Assembly (NCBI RefSeq): GCF_022539315.1
Contig: NC_066316.1
Coordinates: 100,310,179-100,374,178, forward strand
DNA length: 64,000 nt
Reading direction: 5' to 3'
From: Serinus canaria
Lineage: Eukaryota > Chordata > Aves > Passeriformes > Fringillidae
The position numbers were made by a program, and so were the translations under genes. Positions 48,081-60,077 of this stretch are shown here, in pieces (position 1 is the first letter of the stretch; each line of letters begins with the position of its first letter). The notes below the pieces were generated by a model. That model was not told the DNA's origin and did not search any database. It worked only from the letters and a program-made list of their open reading frames with translations.

Positions 48081-48435
48081 TTTCTTCTTTCTTTCTTTCT
48101 TTCTTTTCTTTCTTCTTTCTTTCTTTCTTTCTTTCTTTCTTTTCTTTCTTTCTTTCTTTCTTTCTTCTTTCTTTCTTCTTTCTTTCTTTCTTTCTTCTTT
48201 CTTTCTTCTTTCTTTCTTTCTTCCTTTCTTTCTTCTTTCTTTCTTTCTTCTTTCTTTCTTCTTTCTTTCTTTCTTTCTTCTTTCTTTCTTTCTTTCTTTC
48301 TTCTTCTTCTTTCTTCTTTCTTCTTTCTTTCTTCTTTCTTTCTTTCTTCTTTCTTTCTTTCTTCTTCTTCTTTCTTTCTTCTTTCTTCTTTCTTTCTTTC
48401 TTTCTTCTTTCTTCTTTCTTTCTTTCCTTCCCCTC
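47988..48435. repeat. Long (TTTC)n/(TTC)n polypyrimidine microsatellite
   Basis: All 448 bases from 47988 to 48435 are T or C. The tract is built from TTTC tetramers mixed with TTC trimers and a few TTTTC or TTCC variants. Strand asymmetry is complete: pyrimidines on the plus strand, purines on the minus. Mirror symmetry makes intramolecular triplex (H-DNA) formation possible. The 238-codon plus frame of Ser, Phe and Leu, and the Lys/Glu/Arg-only minus frames of 151-165 codons, are products of this repeat and not genes. Confidence 0.97.
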
Positions 48436-48998
48436 ATCATCTGCTTTCACAGCACTTATTCACCATTCCTCTGCTTTCTTCACAAGTTTTTTCTAATTAC
48501 TTTCTCCCAATAACCTGTTACTGCATCCTCATCAATATTTCCTTGTACATAACAATAAAGACACAGCCATGCTTCTTGTATCTATCAGAAATATTATGTA
48601 CATTGACTTTCAAATTATTGCATTCATTTAAAAAGCTTTCACTTTTGTGGAAATTTGAAAACACAGCATTGTGAACACTTTCAATATTGAAATTATTTTT
48701 TCCTTTCTTCCTGGTTTTCCACAGATTTTTGAAATTTTGATTTTTAATTTTTGCCATCTTGTCATAAGTAGTAACTGAAATAAGGCTGCAACCTTGCACT
48801 AACCATGTGTGGGGTGCCTTGTTTTAAACAGTAATGTGAGAACTAAATTAAGTTTAACACTATCAGAGGCCAAGTACCATAATTTTGTCATCTCTTGCAA
48901 GTGGTTTTGGCATATTTTTGGCCTGGGCCAGCAATCATGCTTCCATGGACTACATTTGTATGTTACTGGAGATATTACAAGCAATTTTGGACAGAGTT
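48436..48998. other. Unassigned AT-rich spacer
   Basis: Unique-looking DNA between the microsatellite and the following LTR, with no gene recognised. Confidence 0.5.
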
Positions 48999-49751
48999 TG
49001 TATAGTAAGGTTTTGGTAGTGAGGGAATACAGGGGTGGTTACTGTGAGAAGCTTCCAGAAGCTTCCCCCAAGTCTGACAGAGCCAATGCCAGGGGCTCTA
49101 AGTGGGATCTGCCATAGGCAGTAAGGGTTCACCACTAGGATAACATAGTTAAGAGGGAAAATCTGCTGCAGAGCAGTGGAAAGAGAGAGGAATGAGGATA
49201 TGTGAGAGCAACAACCACACAGACCTCAAGGTCAATGGAGATCAATGGAGGAGGAAAATGTGCTCCAGGTGCTAGAGCAGAGATTTACTCCTTGGCAGCC
49301 CATGATGCAGCCACGGTGAGGCAGCTGTGCCCCTGCACAGGTTCCACAGTGAAGCAGAGATCCGGCTGTAGCACATGGATGGGATCCAACTGTAGCACAT
49401 GGAGGACCCCATGCTGGAGCCCACATCCCCCATCATCACTGGGGTGGAGGGAAAGCAGAGAAAATGAGCAGTGAAGAAGAAGGGAGGGGTAGAGGGAAAT
49501 GTTTTAAGATTTGGCCTGGTTGCTCATTATCCTACACTGACTGATGGCAATAAATTTAATTAATTTTCTCAAGTCTAATCTTGGTTTTTGGTTTTTTTTT
49601 GGTTTAGTAATTGTTAAGTGATCTCTCCCTGCTCTTATCTCAACCTATGAATGTTCCATCATTCATATTTTCTCATTTCCTGCCCACTTGAGAGGGGAGT
49701 GGCAGCATGGTTTGGTGGCCACCTGGCATCCAGACAAAGTCAACTACCACA
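48999..49751 (-). mobile_element. Solo LTR, same family as 8577-9696 but shorter
   Basis: On the minus strand it begins TGTGGTAGTTGACTTTGTCT at 49751 and continues GGATGCCAGGTGGCCACC, the start typical of this avian LTR type. It ends at 48999 with ...ACTATACA, so it has TG...CA termini. The middle matches the LTR at 8577 in order: the 'TAGGTTGAGATAAGAGCAGG' block, AATAAA-rich DNA, the 'GTGAGGCAGCTGTGCCCC' block and the 'GGTTTTGGTAGTGAGGG' end. It is 753 bp against 1,120 bp because most of the 'CTGGAGCAG' units are missing. Flanks read GAGTT and CAAAG, with no clear target-site duplication. No viral genes adjoin it. Confidence 0.78.
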
Positions 49752-52700
49752 CAAAGGATTAATTTTCCATGGATATTTTAAAATCTGTCATCTGATTTAG
49801 AAGGTAAGAGCATCTATCTATGAATATCTATCTTACAGACATGAACAGTTCTCGTCTGCTATCTTCAAACCAAAGTGGCACAAAAAGGGCTTAATGTGTT
49901 AATACTGTCATTTTTAGACCCTCAGGTCATCACAGGAGAGAATGATATGTATTTTTCCCACCTTATTATAGCATGGAAGGCCACACAGAATTATTTTTCT
50001 GATGGATGTTGTTTCCTTGTGTTCCTTCAGTTGCAGTGCAGAAGGTGCTCACATTAATGTGGGGTGCGTGGATCCACCAAGTATGACTTGGTTTCTAATT
50101 CTAATGCCTTGCTCAACTCTTTTTGCTTTTTGTTTTTCATAAAATTATATCTCTGGAAACTTGTCTTGGTTTAAAATTCCTAATCCATCAAACATAAGGT
50201 TAATTGCTAAATTAATTTTTAAAATTTTGAATGGTATTGAAATACCACACTCTGTGCTATTTTTTCTAGGGCTTACATTTGTTTCTAAAAAAAGTTTGTT
50301 GCAATGTGACTCAACAGTCTTCCTTTTCCTTAGGGCAAAAAGTTTACTGATTTAATTAAAAATATTTTCTGTCATACCCTTCAAAATATCAAAACTTGTA
50401 AAATACAGGGTCAGTTTCACAAGGTTCTTTAAATTCTCATCATTTCTTTGTCTATGAGGATCTAGTCATACTGTTATGCAAACAGGGCAATTTCAGTATA
50501 ATTACTTGATAAAATTAAATAAAACAAAACAAGATTTCTGTAGATATAACTTCATTCAGCATTAACAAATACATGTACATGTATTGTGCATGTGCACACA
50601 TACTCACCTGCCTACAGGTGTGCACATTCAATGCATGGAGAGAGGTCAGATTCCCTCTCTGGAAGCATCAGAGGGTTTTTGATGAACTGATCAACTCTGC
50701 TTAGGGACCTAACAGTATCTGTGGAAGCACTTTATTCAAAAAATGCTAATAAACCACAGTTTTTGATAGCTGAATTTGAAAATTACATTGACACTAGGAA
50801 GGCTACCCCAGTGTATACCTGCAGGGAATGTGACTCAAATTCACATTTTGAGATAATTTTATTTGACATTTCTAGCATGCCGGGTAATATTTCAGGTCCA
50901 GCTAGTTTAATCAGGTCTTTCACAGGCACTGTCAATACATTATGTCACTCTAGATGTGTATCTATATTAAAGAACAATGTGTTTTTCTTATTTTAATGCA
51001 GCACGTTGGCAGACTTCTTCTAATCTTGTGAGTGAGTAACTCCTGCTACATTCAGTAGAAGTTATTAATCTCATGGAAGTGGAAAACAGAATTCTCTTTA
51101 TCTGTTTCAGCCCTCATAACTAAGTTCAAATGTGCTGTTGGTTGCAAAGGTCAATATGCAATGTGTCAGAGGACACAAAGCACTTCTACTTTCATAGCTG
51201 GGAACACAGAAATTACTGCAAATAAAGAATTCATTAGTGCCACCTATTTGTGAGAGTCTAAAACTGCAGATAATCCCTGCAAAACTGCATTCAGTTAATA
51301 AGCAAATATGTCTACCTCTGCCAACTCAGGTGAAAGAACAAGACATATAAGCCAGATCTCAAAGATTCCCAAGGAATTTTTTACAAATCTAGGTTGTTCA
51401 AAATACAATAAATATCATATGTACAATATACATAATATTTATATGTACAATAGACACAAATATAAGCAGAAATTACATTTATTTATGCAATATAAAAAGT
51501 ATATACTTATATAAATATATAAAATTTCCACTTACAGCTTAATATACATATCTTTATTTACAGAAACCCTGGTGCAAAAAAGCCAGACAGGGCAAGCCAC
51601 TGAAGTTACAGGAATGCATTAATATGTAAAAAGCAAGGATTTTCAAGGAGAGTTATATACTAGAATATAAGTTGGGAAAACATTTTAGAAAAGAAATGTT
51701 TTTTCTCTTCTTTATCAGTTATTCAGTACTGTATTAGATGAAGAAGGATTATGCAAAATGTAATGAATAAAACAAAACCAAGAAAAATCCTTGGAGTATT
51801 ACTAATGCCCTTGCATCACCTCACTGTTGAAGCAGTGGATATTGCTGAAACTGACACATTTTTTTTTGTTTTGCTAGTTAAAGTTCAACTGTATGGAGAG
51901 TTTTTTTTATTATCTTCATTTCTTTCTGAAATTAGACACCACAAGTTCCTAAAGAGACCTAAACCTTTGAGTGACATGAGGAAGGTTTATCACTAATACA
52001 GAGTAAACTTATGTTGACATATAGCTTTAAACTTCAGAGGGGCATCTGTAGCCTGAGGTATAGGACTGGGAAGCATAATTGTTATATAACTATATGTACA
52101 TATGAAGCTTCTTAAAATATGTTTGCCTAAGTGCAAATAGGCACAGATTTTTCAGAAAACAGATAAACAAATGATTGAATATCAAAATATTGTTCATTAT
52201 CTGTTAAATCCTTTGTTGTCATTGACTTCCCTATGAGAATGACAGTTTAATTTGAAAACATGTACAGGCATGTGTTGTAAAAGTCCTTTGGCTGACAATA
52301 TGCGTGGGTTGGCACAAGTACATAATTAAGTCACTATGTAAAAAGGGAGGAGGCTTTGGGAGCAAAAATCAATTTAAAAAAAATCTCTAATTTCAAATAT
52401 CTTTCAGTTGAATGATTCCTGTAACAGCTTGAATAAAGCAGCTCAGATTTTGAATCCATATAGAAAATTGTACACAGCTCACATGTTGTTTCCAAGACAA
52501 TGAAAATAGCACATACAGGGAAATGGAAGCAGATGGTTTTTTTAAAAATGCTGAGAATTTTTCAAGTCTTTTCTGTCAGAAGTTCTTCTAACTTTGCCAT
52601 AATGATGACTAGAGCCTGTCTCCAAAAAAAAAAAAAACCAAAAAGAGCCACCAGTATTTAAAAAAAAAATAAAATTCAGATGTAAAAACAAAGGCAGAAT

Positions 52701-52756
52701 AATTTCATTTGAGAAATACAAGGGTTTTTTAATTTTTCTGCCATGGTGTGCTTACT
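49752..52756. other. Unassigned AT-rich DNA
   Basis: I recognise no gene or transposon. A short alternating purine-pyrimidine stretch at 50570-50602 contains the palindrome TACATGTACATGTA and could adopt Z-DNA. Poly(A) runs lie near 52622 and 52660. Confidence 0.5.
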
Positions 52757-52895
52757 ACAAGGCTTCAAGACCAGGCTGGATGGGGTCTGAGAGCAGCCTA
52801 GCCTAGTGGAAGATGTCCCTGCTCATGTAGGGGGTTTGGAACCAGATGATATTTAAGATCCTTTCTAACCCAAACCATTCAGTGATTCCATGTTC
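52757..52895 (+). mobile_element. CR1 LINE 3'-end fragment
   Basis: CR1 3' UTR in plus orientation: GGCTTCAAGACCAGGCTGGA at 52761, then TGGGGTCTGAGAGCAGCC, 'CTAGTGGAAGATGTCCCTGC', GGAACCAGATGATATTTAAG, and CTTTCTAACCCAAACCATTC (52861-52880). The terminal octamers are degraded to AGTGATTCCATG. Its blocks match the element at 45688-45880 read in the opposite sense. Confidence 0.84.
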
Positions 52896-55800
52896 CTATA
52901 AGCTTACATAACCAGACCTCCCTGGAGACATTAAAAGATGCTTGTGCATCTTTTCTTCACATATCTGTGGATGCATTGATTATCTCAAATACAAGGGTTT
53001 ATTCAGTCATTTTACTGTCTTTACAAATATATTTGACTCAGTGGCTTATTCTTTCAAGTATAAGTTATATTCTTCAGTTTAGTTGGCTGAAATCATGTTA
53101 GTTTATATCCATGACTGGTAGATTGTGGTATCTGTCTAAGGCTCAAAATCCTGACTGAAAACCTTTCAACTAAGCTCAGCCAGATGACTGTCTGAGGAAA
53201 GCAAACAGAAAATGGTGCTAAATATACCAAAAGAATTGAATTTAAAAAAAATATTATGGTGATCCATAAAATATTCCTCAACCTTAATATTTATCAGTTC
53301 AGCATACAATCAGAAAATAAACATTCACAGTCCCACAAGGCTCTTTAGAAGCAGAATGCAGCATGTGGTTCTATATGCTAGCAATAATGCCAGGGTATTT
53401 GAGAGAAGAAATGTAAATCACAGTAATATAACCTGAAACTTATTTAGGTTCTGTCTTACTGGAGATAAAAAGTCCAAGTCAGAAATTGGAAGAAAAATTG
53501 AAAGTTTTCAGTTTTTCTTATGTATACTGAAGTTTAATGATATAACCAAAACGTGATTCTATTTCTCAAGACCCCTGACTCATTCAATGCGTAGGTTTGC
53601 TGATGATCATTTGGGAACAGCTGTTCAGGATTTTGTCTCTTTTCATTGTTAGCTATGTGGTTCTATGTTTTATTATTCCATCCTAATCAAGCCCTCTTTT
53701 GAAGACAAGATGCATACTCATGGCTTCAAAGTACTATTCTAGTTTTCAGTGCTGTTTTCCACCTCCAAATCTCAGAAATAATTTTAAATATTCATGTCCA
53801 CTATTTTTAAATGTCCTTTAAATACCAGCTAATTATTCATATCTTTTAATATGTAGTTGATATTTATGTGTCTTAGTATGAATTTAACGCCTAATGAGGT
53901 ATACTTCAGTTGGAATGTTAGATTTTTTAATTCTGTTTTCTTGGCCTTAATTGATTAGTTATGTGAGGAAAAAAATGACAGATTTTTTTTTTAGAGGATG
54001 GATTTTATATTTTACTTTTCAGATAGAAAGTAAACACAATGAAGATGATGGAAAGCTTTTTTCTCTTTGAAAACTTAGAGAAAACATTGACATCTCTGAA
54101 AAAAATGAATTAGTAGCCACATGAATATAGGGATTGCAACATTATTTTAATGATCAAAAACCTAACCTCTGTCATCTGTTTAGAAATAATAGCAATGGCA
54201 TGGCCTACAGAAACCATATTAGCTTTGAATCCAATGCCAAGCATTGGATAAGAATTTGTATCTTTCAGCACAGAAGGAAGATGCTTCAGTATAACATTCT
54301 TTGAATTCTGCTATTATTATCTGCCTGCTTAGAATCTCTTTCACTCCTATGTATCTTTCACTCCAGTGTATACCTATTAGAAGTTCCTAAGATCATTAAA
54401 ATTATCTTTTTTTTTACTACTTTTATTGGCACTCTAATGAATAAAGAGACTTTTGTCTAACTTTTTCCACTATGCACTGTGATTCAGTTAGAAACTTCAA
54501 TTCAAGCTATACTTGAACTGCCTCTGAAGATCAAAATGCACATTGTGGCTGTGGTAATTCATCAGGGACACACCTTGCTCTGAATTACCCTCATCCATCC
54601 CTCCAGCCTGAAATAACAATTCCAGATGTATTTCCCAAGACGTTGTGCCTAACATTTACAGATGTATTTCTTACAAAGAATTAAATGCTGCATAAACCTG
54701 ATGTTCCAATGATGTTTCTACATCCTATATAGATGCAATAAATAGTTTTCATTTTTGAAACTTGAAATGCACTGGCCTAATCTTATTTATTTATACACTT
54801 ATTTGCTTACTTATGTACCTTTACATAGAGCTGCAGGCTGACAATCCTTCAGATTTCCTTGAAGCTCTTTTTGAAACTAGCAGTTGTGTAATGAAAATTT
54901 TTCATTCTTTTGAGAAGCTGCCCAGTTTCAGAGCAGAAAAAAGTTTGCTTTCCTAGTTTCTTTCTAAGTTAATTAAATAATTGTTAGAGTTCTGGTCTGG
55001 TCTGAGAATCTCTAAAAAATTCCATACAACTGTCAGTTATTATTTGTTTAAAATTAATTGATATGGTATTTTTCTTGTATTTAAAATTTAATATTTGTTT
55101 TTTATTGCTGTAACCTAGGGAACAAACTATAACATGGACCAACAGCACTATAATAAAGTCAATAGCATGTATTATTTTAAGCTTTAGAAGTGCTATAATC
55201 AAACTGCAGACATGAATTTACAAGAGAGGCCATTATCCTGTTATATTTTCTGCTACATCTATCACAGAGCAGCTTGCTGAAGCAAATTGAATACACTCCT
55301 CCTTTGCAAGGGTAAAGCTCTCCTACAGTCAAACCCACTTTTTTTTTCTAGTACAGTGTGTTCAACAGAAACCAAAAATCCTCTGCAAACAAAAGATATC
55401 TTTGTTCCAAACTGCTTGTCTATTTACCAGTATGTTTTTCTAAGTGTACAGTCAAGGTTTCAGACTGAATACTAAGAACAGTAAGGTACAGGAGGATGAT
55501 ACCAGAGAGCCTGTGAACTCTGTGATGTATCTCTTGCATGAAGACCCTACCATAATCTTTAACTTCAGGCAAGTCTGTGGGCAGGTGATAGCAGAACACG
55601 CATTGTTATTTTGTAAGCAGATTTCTGTGATTCATTCCACTCTGGTATGTTCAGCCAAGCCTTTTCTCAATAAATAGTTGGTCACTACAGAAGCTGTTCA
55701 AGTGACACTTGATATAAAAATCGACCTTTCAAAATCTTACTGTTGGACATTCATGAATAAATCACCTAGTCATGCAAACTTCAAAGGAAGATGCTGTCCA

Positions 55801-58529
55801 ATCTGTGATTTAATCTGCTGCCAATCTTACAGAAAAATCTTTGCAACGTCACACGCTAAAGCAGAAACTTCAAAGAAATGCTGATTGCTGAGAACTGCAA
55901 AAGAGTGGGGTTTTTCCTATGCTTTAAGTTTTAGAAATAAAAAAGAAGTGGTTTTTTTTTTTCTCAGGTGCAGTCAGGATTTTGGTATCTAACCACAAAG
56001 TTTCTGTATGAGTAGTGTATATGTAAAGAAACCAGTGCCCAAGTGTAGGTCATCAAAGGGGAAAGTCTGATAACTTTTTCTAAGAAAAGACCAGACAAAA
56101 ATAAGACATTATGGTTATGGTTCTGGCACCAAAATACTCTGGTTTTTTGGAAAGAAGGACAAAGGAACAAAGAGAAAAATGTTTTTGGTATTAGGAATGT
56201 TTAGGTAGGGTTGTAGCATCCTGGTTTGTTCAACTGTCGAACTTTAAATTTGCTTTGATCAGCTAGAATTGCATAAATTATGTAGGCTCAAAAGGCACAG
56301 TGCTTACCTAGAATTTCTGAGCATGGTCCCAGTTTTAAAAAGATGTGTGCAGATTTGCTGCAGAGATGTCATTTGTTTGCTAGTTGCCCACAGGCAAAGT
56401 TTTCATAGGATTGGTGCTACAGGTCACCATCAGTCACAGTACATCAAAGGTCAAAAACATTTGACTGTCATATTTATTAGTGATACAAATAATCTGGGGA
56501 ATTCAGCTAGATTTAAAAGACATTAAATAGCAAATACAAAATACATCTGATTCTGTTAGAATCCCTTTTTTCCAATTTGGTGATCAAATGGCAGGCACTA
56601 CCCAAAAGATCTTTTCTTGGCTTTTGATGAATGTTTAAGAAAATATATTAGAATGAAACACAGGACATTTTTCGCTGTTTGGAAGATAATTGGAACAGAT
56701 GATCCTTTTTGTCAATCATGAACTCATGTAGGATGAAACCAACAGGATTATATCATAGAATACTTGTAGAGTCTGAACTATGTAAAGAAAATGTACAAGA
56801 CTTGTGTATAAAGTTTCTGACGTGCCTAGGAACAAACAAGATTTGTGTTGCTGCTTGGGCCAGAGTCAGTGAGAGGGTACAGCAACAACAAAAGAACTTC
56901 CAAACCTTTGCAGGGCAAGTCTTTACTCTGTGAGAGGTTTGCACAGGCAAGAACTGACAGGTCAGTCTCTTTCAAAGAGTGAGCTTAATCATAAGCTGCT
57001 TTTGGCCTACATATAGGAAAGTATTGAACATTTTTAGAATGAAAGAAATGTGTAATAAGTATAGGAAAACTTGATTTTCAGTTTAGGTACCTGGAAAGAC
57101 AAGTTTCCACCTATTATTATCAGTTGAAGTGGAGACATGAGACTCAGAATAAGTTTATTTGATGCCATGTGTGCAATGTCCTACAACATAATCCTTTGTT
57201 AAACAAAATTAATTGAAATTGTGAAGGAATATCATCCCTAAATTGCAGCTCAGATTTTAACAGTGATATCTCTTTCATATTTACAGAAAAAATCAGTCTG
57301 CTATTCTTTTTGTATCAGAGAAAAACACTATTGTTTTTTTATCTCAGGGTAGAATGATCCTATTTGAATGGGCTAGAAAAAAATAGAATTCTTTTCATAG
57401 GTAGCTGTGAAAATATCTGAAAATATGTTCATGATTTCACTTCTTTTTTCCAGTGAAGAGCAAAAGATATTGAGGAAATAGGAAACTAACAAAACAAATA
57501 AACCAGATGTACACTGAATTATATTTTGTGACTCCATGCTGAAATAACTGGCATTAACCAGACAAAAATATCTGTATTATTCCATGATAGCTCTTATGTT
57601 AACACTCAGCTTGTTTCTGCAGCATGACTTCAATTTGATACTCTGTTGTAAAATCAAAAGACAAATTTTGTTAATGAAAAAAAGGCATGCAGCTTTATAT
57701 ATCTGAAACTTTTCAAAACATGATTTGAATTTGTGATCTTTTTTCTGACATACTGGAGGAGAATGCTGTGTCTCATTCTGCAGAGTAAATATTTTCCAGA
57801 GTTTAGTCTCTGCTCTTTGAAAATCTTGCATAACACTTTTAGAATTTGGAGCTTAATATGAACTTATTGGAAATTCTCCTTAGAAAGCTGATATTTATGC
57901 TAAAAAGTTGAAGCTTAGCATGACATTCAAAAGGTATTTTGAAAAAGCAGTAAAATTTCAGAAATAGAATAGTGAAATTTATGTTCCTTTTAACAACACT
58001 GATCAAATCTGTACAAACCCATACAAATCAAAACTGGATATTGCTGGAATTACTTAACAGTTTTTAATCTTTTTTTTAACTTGTAAACATTAAGACTTGT
58101 AATTTAAGCAAAAGAATATTTATTTTTAACTGAGTAAGACTCCATATGTTTGGAGGTTATCTATTTACTTTTTAAAATGGACATTATTTTTGTGTAGATA
58201 ACGGAATAATATTTGAAATTAAAGCAGATTTACACTGAAGACATTCACCCATTTGCAATATGAAAATAGCAAGTAGAGAGGGCTGTGTGTTTGAAGAGTG
58301 TAATTGCAGCTGGAGCAGCCTGCATGGCCCTCACTGGCATTCCTGTGAGCAGCTCCATCTCTGGTGCACCCTGTGTATGCTGTATATATGCAGGCTGACT
58401 TATGCAGGCTGCCCACTCCGCTCTGAATGTCTTCAAGGCATCTTTAATCTTTGACCTCAGAGACAGACAGCTGGTCAAGACAGGATCTTGACTGAATCTT
58501 TATTTTATGAAAGAACAGCGAAATATCTC

Positions 58530-58752
58530 AGCATGCAGCACAGGCCAGTAGCTCCTGGGGGCTGGGAGAAGCAGGATCTCTGCCGGGATGTCAGGGCAGG
58601 CTGTGGCAGCCAGGACCCATCCCAGCAGGCCAGCCAGCTCCAGGGCAGCCAGGGGCAGCTGGGGACATTCCAGCCTCAGCATCAGGAACTTCCCTGGGGC
58701 TGGGGACACTGAGGCCAGCAGGATGGCAGGCCTGGGCTTGGGCCTGGCATGC
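58530..58752. other. GC-rich, CAG/CCAG-rich patch of unknown nature
   Basis: About 220 bp much richer in G and C than its surroundings, with recurring GCAGCC, CCAGCAGG, CAGCCAG and GGCTGGG words. It is open on both strands for about 70 codons, which repetitive GC-rich sequence readily allows. Possible readings are an old GC-rich LTR fragment, a decayed minisatellite or an exon. None can be shown. Confidence 0.5.
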
Positions 58753-59834
58753 TGGTAGTTAGTACACTATCATACCATCCCAGATATCTAGCAAATATCT
58801 TTAGACAGAAAACGAGCAGAGCCAAGAACTGAAAGCCCATCTTGAGCACTCAATTTCAGAGTGGCACAGACAGAGCCATCATACTCACTGGTGCTGCTAA
58901 AATCTGGCTGTGCCCTCAATGGCATTAGTCATTCAATATCTCCCTGTCAAGTGACTGTGGCTTGAGAGGAAGTGAATTATTATGTGGGCAAAAAGAAGAG
59001 AGGAAAATGGGAATGTTTTAATGCTGCACATAAGAGAGTTGGGGGGAAAAAAGCCTCCAAAACTGCTGAACTCAAGCTGGTAGGCTAAAACCAAAGTCTC
59101 ATGATGGAATCTGCCCTCCTAAAGAGTGCATTTCCCATGGCTGTCATGTCACTTTTCTACACAGGAAACTCAAAGATTTTCCAGCTTCACATTTTTAACC
59201 CAGAGGAAATTCTCAGAAGGATGGCCAGGAACTTTTATAAATTCAAAATCTATGAAATCAAAATACTAGTGTATGTTCCATGGATTCTGGATTAGAATAG
59301 ATAAAAAGGGACTCAATGAAGTTCTGGGCTGACAGTAACTTCTATAAAATTAAAGTCCTTTGCATATTGTTGATTAAATGCAATGAGCAGCAGCATTCTT
59401 AAGTACGTTAAATATTGTTTTCTATATGACTTTTTATTGTATTTGAGAGCTTATTATCAGTGTTGGATAGCACTAATTTTAACTGGAATAAAATTTATTA
59501 TTTTTATTATATTTTATTATTTTTAATTAAAAATTACTATTATTATTGTATTAAATTTTTATACAAAATTTAATGGCAGGGGACACAAATCACAGAGTTT
59601 AGGGATTCTAGGACAGATGCCCTGGGTTTATTTCTTTCCTCTGAAAGAAAAGGAACTAAAACTGTAAGAGTGATTGGGTTTCTATGAAAGGAATACAGAG
59701 ATTATTTATGAGTGGGAAAGCTTGGGCTGTATTTCATAAATATGGAATAAGTGAAAAGAATTAATATTAGAGGACAGCTGTTTCTTCTTCCTCAAAGAAT
59801 AAGTGAACCGTATTTACCAGTCAAAGTCAATAGC

Positions 59835-59861
59835 TGAAATTAGCATGCATTGCTAATTTCA
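59835..59861. repeat. Perfect 11-bp inverted repeat
   Basis: TGAAATTAGCA and its exact reverse complement TGCTAATTTCA flank the five bases TGCAT. The whole site contains ATTAGCATGCATTGCTAAT, combining homeodomain-like TAAT/ATTA cores with an ATGCAT centre. Its function is unknown. Confidence 0.86.
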
Positions 59862-60055
59862 TAGCCAAAGGCAAAACTTACACTAATAAAACTGCCTGGC
59901 AGAAATTGAACAGCCTATTTTCCTGACATCATAGTTATAGTCTTTAGTCATATTGCTATTCTCAGCTTGTTTCCTATTACCTTTTATCTTGGATTTATGG
60001 CTGGTTTTCAGTCTTAAGTTTTAATTATCATTGTATTCTGAGGAAAATTTATATT

Positions 60056-60077
60056 AAAACAAACAAACAAACAAAAC
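60056..60077. repeat. (AAAC)n short tandem repeat
   Basis: Five tandem AAAC units at the end of an AT-rich stretch. Confidence 0.88.

Noticed and set aside
47953..48450. 165- and 151-codon minus-strand frames made of Lys, Glu and Arg
   Set aside because: Same microsatellite read on the purine strand; simple-sequence translation.
47958..48674. 238-codon plus-strand open frame rich in Ser, Phe and Leu
   Set aside because: Its length comes from the TTTC/TTC microsatellite, which cannot contain stop codons in this register. The flanks have no coding features.
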